This document shows positions 10,892 through 22,800 of a stretch of DNA of 64,000 nt, in pieces. Every line of letters begins with the position of its first letter. The first letter of the stretch is position 1. Position numbers and translations under genes: made by a program. The stretch is from Lamellibrachia satsuma (taxonomy: Eukaryota > Annelida > Polychaeta > Sabellida > Siboglinidae), in assembly GCA_033239005.1 (NCBI GenBank), contig BSQZ01000079.1, positions 186,001 to 250,000 on the forward strand. The letters are read 5' to 3'. Below the pieces are notes generated by a model that did no database searches, had not been told where the DNA came from, and was given only the letters and a program-made list of their open reading frames with translations.

Positions 10892-13800
10892 AACATAATA
10901 CATTAACATTAAATTTAATTCATTAGGAGGCTAACACTACTAAAGTGTGACAGTGTGTATGGATAAACAAAATATTTTTAATGTGCTGTTGGATGCATCA
11001 AGTGAGACTTGAATGATGTGAGGAGACTTGAATAATATGAGGTGTTGGCTTTCAGGTTGCGTCTACCTCCATGGCTGAAGACGGAGATCCCTGTAGGGCA
11101 GAATGTTGCTAAGATCAAGGGAAGTCTCCGTAGTCATAAACTTCACACGGTAAGCTGTCAATACGTCAAAGCTAAACTTTTAAGTTTTTCAGCATCTGGG
11201 CTAAATCAACATTAATTGCTGTGATCATTTAGATAGCTAAAGTAATTTGGAATGTGATCTTGGAATGGTGTTGTTTGTATTAAAATAACATATAACTGGG
11301 GTGATACATGTTTATTACTAGCAGGGTACCTGGACTATAGATGACACTCATCATAGTGTCTGTCTACGTTAAAAAACTAACTTTTAAGTTGGAAGCAATG
11401 CTCCCATAACCAGACAATGTCTCCATACCACATGCAGTCGTAATTACTCCTACTGAAAGGTTACAAGCCTACTAAAAAGTCTGTGTTGCATAACCTGTGT
11501 TTTCACTGCTGAAACCCCCATAAATTGTGTTTGTGCAGACAACGTTAAACTTATGTTGCCACACATGACATTAAGTTGACATTTTTCATGAGTGTTTGAA
11601 AACCAGTAAAACCCATGTTTATGTGAATGTGTTCAGCCTGACAAGTGCACTCATAAAGGACAAGTGTGCCATTGTGGTACAACTGCATGTCACCCAGTGC
11701 ATGGGTGACATGCAGTTGCATGTCTATACACTTGATACACTAATGCCAGGTCCCAACTTGACTGTCGCTGTGTCATATGTTTGGCTTATTTTTCTGTTTG
11801 AGGGTTTTCTTTTCCTTTCAAAAGACTAAATTTGAATTGTTTTTGATACTAATGAATGTAAAACCAAACTGTGCCTGTCAAATGTTTTGGTGATTAGTTA
11901 AGTACATTCAGAGGAGACAAATATAAAGCTGCTTATTTACATGGCCACTATACAATGTGTATAATAGTGTTTGTAAATGGAGATAAAATATGTTTGTAGT
12001 AAATTAACAGGTTTTCTCATGTTATCAAAATTCCCAAGATATTATCAAAAGTTTCTAAACGTACAAAAAATTTCCAGCAAATTATAGTAAGATTATTGCA
12101 AAATAACGATTATGTCGTGTTTGCTTTTGCTAGGTTTGTGAGGAGGCAAGATGCCCAAATATTGGAGAGTGTTGGGGCGGTGGGAAACACGAGACCGCCA
12201 CTGCCACCATCATGGTAGGTACACCACTAGATCAGCTTGATGACACCATGGGGTTTATATCTTTTAAATCATTCAGCCCTATCTGTATTCATTATGTCGT
12301 CATAAACTGGTCCAGTTTGCCAGCAAGGAACTAGTGTATTGTCTTGTCAGACATGGACCAAGTAACTGAACAAACAAAATAAGACATCTTATAGATGTAG
12401 TGAGTCATAAGATAAGATAAGATTAAATTTATTTCCAGTAATAACAACATATAATAATAATACAATATTATAATAATACACTATAGTAATACAATATAGT
12501 AATACAATATTATAATAATACAATATTATAATAATACAATATTATAATAATACAATATAATATTTCTTGTTATTAGTTGCTATTGCAAAAGGAGTAAATT
12601 GAAGAACAAATCTTATAATATTTACCACCTCTCTCATTATCACAGTACATAACTTTTGTAATATGCAAACGTGGTATGTTGGTGGTCAAGTAAACTTTCC
12701 TCATTAAAATATTTATTACATATAGTTAAAGTCTAATCGTTAATAATCTGCCACTCAACCTCGTTATTACATTAATGTACATTATCATTATTAATCTTGT
12801 AATTATCTAGTACCCGGTAATTTAGCAGTGTAGCGTATTTTGAGCAATGTAATGTTGCCTCAGTTAGTAAGAATGTGGTCCACTGAATTCCACAGTTTCA
12901 TTATTTGGAGATTTTTAGGTAATTCATTATTTCATGCTTTAAACATGAATAGAGCAATCTTTAGTTTACTATATCTGCTCTTACATACTGTAAAATAAAG
13001 GTGTGATCTAAACGGTTTGCCCCACATATAAGACGAACAATCTTTTTTGTAACATAAACAGACAACTAATATTAGTTGCATATCCATTTCCCCACACTTC
13101 TGTACAGTACATACAATATATGAAAAGAATAATGAACAGTACATTCCACTGTTATCAAGTTTGCTCTTAGCTTTGAACATAATGGCTGTACTTTCTGAGA
13201 GTTTTGTTTTATAGAGTCGATATGCTTTTTCAAGTTCAACTTCCCATCAGTTTTTATACCTAAGAACTTTGTAATGTTTAGGAGAGATGGGATAGGAAGA
13301 AGACGAGGGGGAGTCATTTTATATATTAAAGAATCTATTTAGGCTTATGAAATAAAATTAGAAAGGGAAGCAAATTGTGATGAAGCTGTTTGGTGCAATA
13401 TTGTTACAGGAAATTCAACATTAACTATTGGATTAGTTTACCAAAGTCCAAACATTAATGAAGAGGATAACAGAAAAATACAAAATGCTGTAAAGGAAAT
13501 GAGTAAAGGGAATGTATCATAATGGGAGATTTTAACCATGGACAAATACAATGGAAATCTCTAGAGAGTACAGGGGGTGAGGACCAACAGTTTCTATCTT
13601 TAATTCAGGAGAGCTTCCTTACTCAACACGCGCTAGAACCAACCGGGGAGAGAATGTATTAGATTTAGTTTTGTCTTCACAAAATGAATTAGTGGACAAT
13701 ATCAAAATACATGAGCCATTGGGTAGCAGTGATCATAATCAAATAAATTTTGACATAAAAGTAAAATCAGAAACTACAAATAAAACAAAATACAGGAGAA

Positions 13801-16800
13801 ACTTCCACAAAGGTAAATATAAAGACATGAGAAAATACTTAGCAAAGGTAAAGGTAGATTGAAATAACATGCTGAGGAATAAGACCGCAATTGAATATTA
13901 GAACATTCTAAAATATGTAATTGAGAGTATCATTGATAAATTTGTTCCCTTAAAAAAACAAGGAAAACGGCTTAGAAAGAAACACTTGTCAAAAGAAGCT
14001 GTTAGAAAATATTGTACAAGCAAACTATTTGGAGGGTTTATAGACATACCAGAAAGGATGAAGACTACACAAATTACAAAGAGGTACTTAATGTAACTTC
14101 GAATGAAATTAGACAATCTAAAAGAAGCTATGAGCAAAAATTAGCATGTGACATAAAAACAAAATGTACCAGACAAGGTTGGACCACATGAAGACAGTGC
14201 TGGAAATATAATATTACAAGGGTTTTTAATGGCGGAAGACCTAAATGGATACTTCAGTTCAGTGTTTACCATAGATGATATTAGTTCATTACCAGTTCCA
14301 GATGCTAAATTTCAGGAGGCTAAATCTGACTATTTAGGGCAGTTAATTGTAGCTCCAAAAATGGTAGCTAAGAAAATAAAAGCAGTGAAGGACTATAAAT
14401 CACCTGGAGTGGATGGAATTCGTCTAAGACTACTAAAGGAAACAATAGAACAAATTAGTATTTCACTTGCAAGAGTGTTCAATTTGTCATTAAAAGAGGG
14501 AGTGGTTCCTTTTGAATGGAACAAAACAAACATCATACCATTATTTTAAAAGGGTTCGAAAAATAAGTCAGAGAATTACAGACCAGTGAGTTTAACATCA
14601 GTCATTTGTAAATTATTAGAAAGGCTAATTAAACACCAAATGGTGGACTTCCTTGTTAAGCATAAATTAGTCAATCCATCTCAATATGGATTCCTTAAAG
14701 CGAGGTCATGCTTAACAAATATGTTGTTTTTTTGGAAGAAATCACTAAGCGGATAAATGAGGGATCACCAGTAGATATTATATCCTTAGATTTTTAGATT
14801 TTCAGAAAGCTTTTGACAAAGTGCCACATCAAAGATTACTACTTAAGTTAAAACCCATGGTATCGAGGAAGGCATAATCAACTGGACTGACAGAAGACAG
14901 CTTGTTGTAGTAGATGGGGAGGCTTCAAACTGGAAATCAGTTTTGAGTGGGGTACCACAAGGATCAGTGTTAGGATCTTTATTATTCTTAATATATATCA
15001 ATGACTTGGGGACGATAATATGACAAGCAACGTACTGAAATTTGCAGATGACACAAAAGTGTTTAGAAGGGTTAACAATGATGTTGATAAACAACTTTAC
15101 AAAACGATCAAGACAAATTAATTAAATGGTCTGAGAAATGGCAGATGTTATTAAATTTTTTTTTTTTAAATGCCTACATACAGGACCTTTGAACTTGGAT
15201 ATAAAATATAAAATGGTAGATACCTTTCTAGGTACTGTAAAAGAAAAGGACTTAGGAGTTACAATAAGTGCTGATATGAAAGTTTCAGATCAGTGTGATA
15301 TTGCAGCTTCAAAGGGTAATAAAATTCTTGGGTTGATTAAGGAGAAATATAACATACAAGGAAAAAAGCAAATTATACCTCTGTATAAAGCAATAGTTAG
15401 GCTTCATTTAGAGTACTGTATACAAGCCTGGAGACCATATCGTAAGAAGGATATAGATATGCTTGAAAGAATACAGAGGAGAACAACTAGAATTATTCCA
15501 GAACTGAGAAACCTTAGTTATGAAGAACAACCGAGAGAATGTGGTTTAACAACCCTAGGTACAAAGGGGTTAAGAGGAGATCAAAATTTAATTGAAAGTT
15601 TTAAGATATTGAATGGGTGTGAAAATATTGAAAGAAATATTTCGTTCTCACTCAAGGAATATAATAACACTAGAAGACATAAGGTAACATTAGTAAAGGA
15701 TCACTGTAGATTGGATTCTCACAGAGGACAATCAATGAATGGAACAAACTATCTACAGATTGTGTAACTGCTAGCAGCGTGAATATGTTTAAAAACAAGA
15801 TATCTCAGGAGGGCGGGTTAAAAATAAATTACAAATTTTTGGACTCTTGATAAGCCAATGGCTTCCTTGTCCACTTGCCATCTGGGCCTTTGCCTTGGAT
15901 GGCAAATCTTGTTAAATCTGTGTAACATTCACTCTGGTGATATTTGAATTGTTAATGTAGGGTGAAGTGTAAAGCACCTTGAACTGTCCCAAGGACTGAA
16001 TACCGAGTTATTTAAGAATGTACCTTTTTTAATACTTATGGTTATATCTTTATCATATCTGCAGTTTCCAAATATTATATAGTTCATTTTATTTACATTT
16101 AGTGACAACTTATTAACTGCAAACCATACATTTAGTTTGTCCAGTTCTGCGTTAATAGGTTTAACAAGTCTGGTTAGATCACTATCAGCACAGAAAACGT
16201 TGGTGTCATCAGCAAACGATATGAACTTCAGCATGTCTGATGCATTACGCATATCATTGATATACATAATGAAAAGTTGTGGTCCTAACACTGACCCTTG
16301 AGGAACACCATAAGATACATTTAATACATCGGACACACTGAAATCAATGCTAACATATTGTTTTCTGTTATTTCAGTAACTTCTTATCCATTCATTTGCA
16401 GTATCACGAATACCATAAATCTCTAGTTTGTTAGCAACACATCATGATTGACTGTATTAAATGCTTTCTTGAGGTCAATAAACATCCCTATAATGTGGCA
16501 TTTTTATCTATGGCTGTTGTAATATCTTCTATTAATTCTAATAAAGAACGAGACGTTGATATGTTAGCTCGAAATCCACACTGGCTGGGATGTGCAATTA
16601 TTTTCTATATTTGTTTTTTTTTGGTATAAATTGTGCATGGTAATATATTTTAGTGTCAGATAATCTGATGCTTGTGTCCCCATGGTGACACTGCATACAA
16701 CATTTTTTTAAAGAAATTTGTACCCGAACCAATTCTTGTAAGCTAAGGCTTTTTCTTGACACCTATCTTTTCAAAAAGATAATATGTTAAGCAAATAGTG

Positions 16801-19800
16801 TTTTTCTTTTTTGATTAACTAAAAAAATTAAACATTTTATTAATGGTAAAATAAAAACATTGTGGTTCATTAAAACATTTCTGGACAAAGAGGATGCTAG
16901 CAGAGACATACAACAGATACAGTTTATTCTAAAATAACATGATGTTACCAACCTGACTATGTACCTTTAGAAGTTTAAAACCAGCCGAAATATGGCATTA
17001 TTTTACATATTGTATGATGGTCGGGCATGGGGCATTTAACTTGAAAAGTTAATTAATTAAATTACAATTTACTCAGAAATTCTTCGATTAAACTAAATTC
17101 AATTAACCTCACACATTTTTCAATTAAATTCAATTAGCAATTGAATCATGTTTTGGTAGAAATTTTTACACATTTAAAACAGTTCTAAAATCACAAGACT
17201 TAACAGAAATGTGTTTTGTAACTTTGTTGGAAAGAGATTTGCTCATAGAATGATAATTTACAAGACTTTTCTTCATGGGGTATTTGATAAAAATGTATTA
17301 TTTTTTCTGAAAGATTTGAAAAGTTGTGGCTGAAGATTTGCAGTGTTTGTGATTTTCTCCTATTGCTCAACCAGCAAATTAACAAAATTGGGCAACTACA
17401 TACATCATTTCTATGCACTAAGTTGTTATTGTGTTTTATACTAAATCATTAGGTTTCCCCTTTACACACTAACATAATAATGATAAATATCTGTACACTA
17501 TTTGGTATGCATCACTGGAACTGGTATACTTTTTGATTTAAGTTGGCACTTTAAAAAGATCCCGAACCGAAGCTATATTACCTTTCTCTACATCTCCCCA
17601 TTAACGGTTATATGTATACAATTTTTTTTAGATTCATAGGTCTAATACAATACAATATAATACAAGTATACTTTATTCATCCAACCAGGAAATTGCAGTG
17701 CTGATCGACACTTACAACACAATAGAAACAAAACCTTGAATATTAGGTCTAGAGTTGGCACATCATGTATATATACAGTATAAATCACAGGTTATTTAAT
17801 CACAGATTTCTGTCTAATTTAGCATTAAGAATTTAAATGGCAGACGGTAAAAAAGAATACTTGTAGTGGTTTGTCTTGATGTTACAGAGTAAAAATCTGC
17901 TGCTTCTGTGACTGAGCTGTGAATCAAATTCAACATGAAGGGGACGTGAGGGGTCTTGGAGTATTTGACTAGCTTTATGTAATACTTTCGTTTGATACAA
18001 AAACGGGAAGTTGTCTAACTGTCTACCAACAATATGACTGGCTAAAGTATGACTTTCTCCAACCTTCCATTGATCATGTTTTGAAACATTCTCACTCCAA
18101 CAGGCTGCCCCAAGAGAGATAGTACTGAAAACAACTGCATTATAAAACATCAGAAGAAAATCCACACTGACTCCAAACTTCTTGAGCTTCCTGAGACAGT
18201 ACATCCTTGAATTTACTTTGTTCATCAAGCTCTCAGTGTTCTCATTCCATTTAAGCTTTGAATCAATCACAATACCCAGGTATTTGTAAGTATCATCCCT
18301 CACCACATCATCTCCCTTAAATACAAACAGGTTTAGGAGGTATTTGTAAGTATCATCCCTCACCACATCATCTCCCTTAATACAAACAGGTTTAGGAGGT
18401 GTTTGCTTTCGCCTAAAATCAATACATAATTCTTTAGTCTTCGTGACATTTAACTGCAAAAATGGTCATCACACCATTGTACAAAGTCATTGATTTCTCA
18501 AAGTTAGCCAGAATCATCATTGTTGTTAACCATGCCAACAATAACACTGTTGTCTGCATATTTGACCAGTGGATAGACATTATCAGTACTTTTGTAGTCA
18601 GAAGTGTAGTGTGTACAGGGAAGGTGTCAGAACTGTGAGTGTGTTCGTGTGGACGGTAGGAGACTGACACATGGCACGTTCATGTCTAAAAGCTTTCAAG
18701 CAAGAATATGAGGCTGAATGGTATTAAAAGCACTTGAGAAATCAAAAAACATAAGTTGAATAGTATTGCCTGCCACTTCTAGATTAGAGTAATGGCCCCA
18801 TTGATCTCCTTGTCTGCAAGTGCCAGCCCCAATTGTTTACTTTAAACAGAGATTTGCAGAAACCAAGATTAGCCATCAACTTATCACCCTACCAGAGGAC
18901 ATTCTATTGTCTAGGCCTTCCATCCAATTCACAGGTGCCTGAATGACCAGCCCATCCCAGTTAGTGCAGTGTCTATATGCAGTGTGATGTTCTCTCTCCC
19001 ATTCATACATGCCTAAACCTGATCTCTGTCAGACTCTTGGCTGGAATAGTAACGGCAGGCCTTCTGGAAATACCTGGATAACATGATTGTGAACTAACTA
19101 TCCAATAAGTCAACTGTTAAATGAACACTTAATTGAGAGTTAATTTGTCAATTAAATTAAATTACCCCTTTTGATAACATTAATTAATTAAATTAAATTA
19201 TCCTCTCTGGAAAAGTTAATTAACTTAATTAAATTAACTTAATTGAGTCAATTCAATTACAAATTAACAATTGAAATTACCCCATGCCTGCTGGTGACAT
19301 TGTTACAAGTAGCCAGCTCAAAGACAATGATGGATGAGGCAGGACTGATATCTAATTACATTTTGAGATAATCACCCAATGTTAACACATAAACATGCAC
19401 GAAAATCGGGGTAATTAACATGGTATTTCTGGGTATTAGTACAAAGTAATGAATATGAATGATAGCATGATGTATTTTACTAAAATACATCATTGATGAT
19501 GGTAAAATTAATATGAATGATAACATGATGTATTTACTAAAATATATCATGTTGTCATTCATATTAATTTATCATCATCAATAGAAAGAAGGCATGTGTT
19601 TTGTTTACTCTCAGCAAGTCAGGATATTAAAGTGTAGTTAACAGTTAAATTTGCAGTTATTGTTGTCTAAAGGTGGTTTCCATGCAAGGCTCTCAACTAA
19701 AACAGCTTTGATAGTAACGATAGTTGCCTGTCATTTTAATTTTTAAATTAAAACTGGCTGAAAAGATGCTTCATTGGTTTATTGATTTACCAATGTATTA

Positions 19801-22800
19801 TAAAGGACAGTGGAAGCAGTGCTAAATTCTGACCAGTCCTTGTAGCATTGGTTTGTTCCCTGCCTCTGCACTAGAAGACACACCAGTATCCATGACAACA
19901 ATAGGTTGGTACACAGTCACACAACCAATGGCCTAGAGGATTGGCCAGCTTGCCCTGTCAGAGCAGCTCGTGTTGTGCTATCACATTGTTGTTTCAATCA
20001 TAATCGTTGTAATCTGTGCTCTGTCAGTGTTGTCTGAATGATAGATCTAGATACCTCAATACACAGTCAACAATGCCATCATTGTGTGAGGCAGTACCCA
20101 TTGGACTTGCACAATCGTTACATGTGACCCATACATAAATGCTGTAATGTGATGTGCTTGTTGATCCCAGGTGCTGGGAGACACGTGCACACGTGCATGT
20201 CGCTTCTGTTCCGTGAAGACGTCACGCACGCCGCCACCACCAGACCCTCATGAACCGATCAACACGGCCATAGCCGTGTGTGAGTGGGGACTGGACTATG
20301 TTGTACTGACCTCTGTCGACAGGGATGGTCAGTCTGGACAATACTACAACATGCATCTGTTAGCACTCTAATGACCACGTCCCATCCTTGCAGCCCATTA
20401 GTAGCTCTATCTACCCCTGAGAAAGCAGCTATTAGAAAGTTTGTCCCACTGGCTGTCTTTGATGGCCCACACACAGGCAATCAACTTTTTGACAACATAG
20501 TAGGATCTTGGCTGATCTAACAAGTAATACCAAGCATTTCCCCCTAAATGATTCATTAATGTTGAGTCTGATTCCAGGAATCAGTGAATGTGCTAATGTG
20601 ACACAGCTGATGTGACACAGCTGATGTGACACAGCTGATGTGACGTTGTGTAAGAAAGTGTGATTGCAAACATTAAGTGGCTGCATGTAGAGCAAAGTTC
20701 TGGATCCTCATAATATCATTGGTTAAGACGGCAAGTGAGATGAAGTGCAAATCCATGTTTCTAATAGCCGTTCTCCCAGGGGTAAATAGTAAAGCTACCC
20801 TGGGTCACAAGGATGCCACGTCACGGTCCAGTCATATATATCTTGTTGGAAGGACAACTCTTTGAGTATGCACCAGTCCTGTACACTGTGAACTACACAC
20901 TTTAATCAGTCAAATCACATATAATCTTTTCCAATGACACATATTTGGTTGCATAGAATGACCTTTCTGCATCAGTTTGCATGGTGAATACAGGAAGGTA
21001 GTTTTTAAATCTGATACATGGTGCTCCCGTTGACTTTAGGGTCACAGACACTGATTACTGGTGTGCAGGTGTAAGCATTTTGTTATATCTTATGGCTTGG
21101 TAAACAAACTGGTTGAACATTGCCTGGTTCAATGCATGGTTATCTGTAGTCCTACATTTCTGCTTATATGATTCAGTTCATTTATCACTTTTTCCAGTTC
21201 AGTTACATCTTCTGAAATGATGACAGTGTCATTTGCAAACTCAAGTTGGCGTAGTTTGTCTTCATTTATGTTGACACCCACGTGTCTGATTGATGTGTTG
21301 CTTGCATGTTGTTCCCTCTAGATATTCCTGATGGAGGTGCGTCACACTTCACTGAGACTGTCAGAGAAATCAAGAAGATGTAAGCCTGCCACATAACATT
21401 CCTCTGAGAACACTGCAACAACTACTGCCTCAATCACACTCAGTCTACACTACTTCTATCACTCAAAATTCAAGACAGCACATCACATCTATTGTAGCTG
21501 CTACACCTATCACTTTCTAATGACAGGTCCATCAGTTGCTGTTAGCATCATTCTCAAGAAGACCCTCCACGGCTCCTATACGGCTTAGCTCATAAAACAT
21601 ATGCCTTGTTTTCTTCAGAAAATATTTGGTAATATGAACATTTACCTTACTGGGCAGACATAATTAAACACTTAACATTATATGAATTATTCATAATTAT
21701 TGTGTACAAGTGTCCTGTATTCACTAATGCATTGTGTACTGGAAGCCAGAGTGTCTGACTGAAACAGTCTGCAATAATAGCAGCAGAAAAGGATGCAATA
21801 TAAGTGTCTTAATTCTCTCTTATGGGCACATTCACAAGGGTTCTATTTTTGCAAAATCCAAAAATGTTCATAATTACTTTTTTATCATCAATTTAGTGCA
21901 TGCTAACTTTACAAGATGTTTGACACTAATTGAACTAGTATCAGCTTCCAGAATGCTTTCAATACTACAAAATTAGTTTAAACTAAACATGAATACTTTG
22001 ATGCAATTAAATTCATTCATACTGACCTCCACCCATGGCACCACAGAGTTTGAAATTCATTCAGTAAATCATAACTTATGTGTTGCATGTAGGAAGCCCG
22101 AGATGTTGGTTGAGTGCCTCACTCCAGATTTCCGTGGCAACCTGCAGTGTGTTGAGACAATCGTCTCCTCTGGCCTGAATGTGTTCGCACACAACATAGA
22201 GACAGTGGAGGCTCTACAGAGGTACGTACACAACATAGAGACAGTGGAGGCTCTACAGAGGTATGTACGCAACATAGAGACAGTGGAGGCTCTACAGAAG
22301 TACGTACACAACATAGAGACAGTGGAGTCTCTACAGAGGTACGTACACAACATAGAGACAGTGGAGGCTCTACAGAGGTACGTACACAACATAGAGACAG
22401 TGGAGGCTCTATAGAGGTACGTACACAACATAGACACAGTGGAGGCTCTACAGAGGTACGTACACAGCACAGAGACAGTGGAGGCTCTACAGAGGTGCGT
22501 ACACAACATAGAGACAGTGGAAGCTCTACAGAGGTACGTACACAGCACAGAGACAGTGGAGGCTCTACAGAGGTGCATACACAACATAGAGACAGAGGAA
22601 GCTTTACAGAGGTACGTACACAGCACAGAGACAGTGGAGGCTCTACAGAGGTGCGTACACAACATAGAGACAGTGGAAGCTCTACAGAGGTACGTACACA
22701 GCACAGAGACAGTGGAGGCTCTACAGAGGTGCATACACAACATAGAGACAGAGGAAGCTTTACAGAGGTACGTACACAGCACAGACACAGTGGAGGCTCT

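Larger units (their letters stand above)
13274..15925 (+). mobile_element. CR1-type LINE inserted in another LINE (LIAS intron 4)
   Basis: It is 5'-truncated: homology with the 4960-8166 element starts at AATGTTTAGG inside the endonuclease domain (5163 there). It ends with the family 3' end GGCAAATCTTGTTAAATCTG. It is better preserved than the first copy. It lies between two halves of a minus-strand LINE, hence inserted later. Confidence 0.85.

Noticed and set aside
15138..15767. 209-codon open frame that might be an independent gene
   Set aside because: It is the post-RT part of the CR1 ORF2 (same motifs as the copy at 7067-7408), opened by a frameshift at the T-run.
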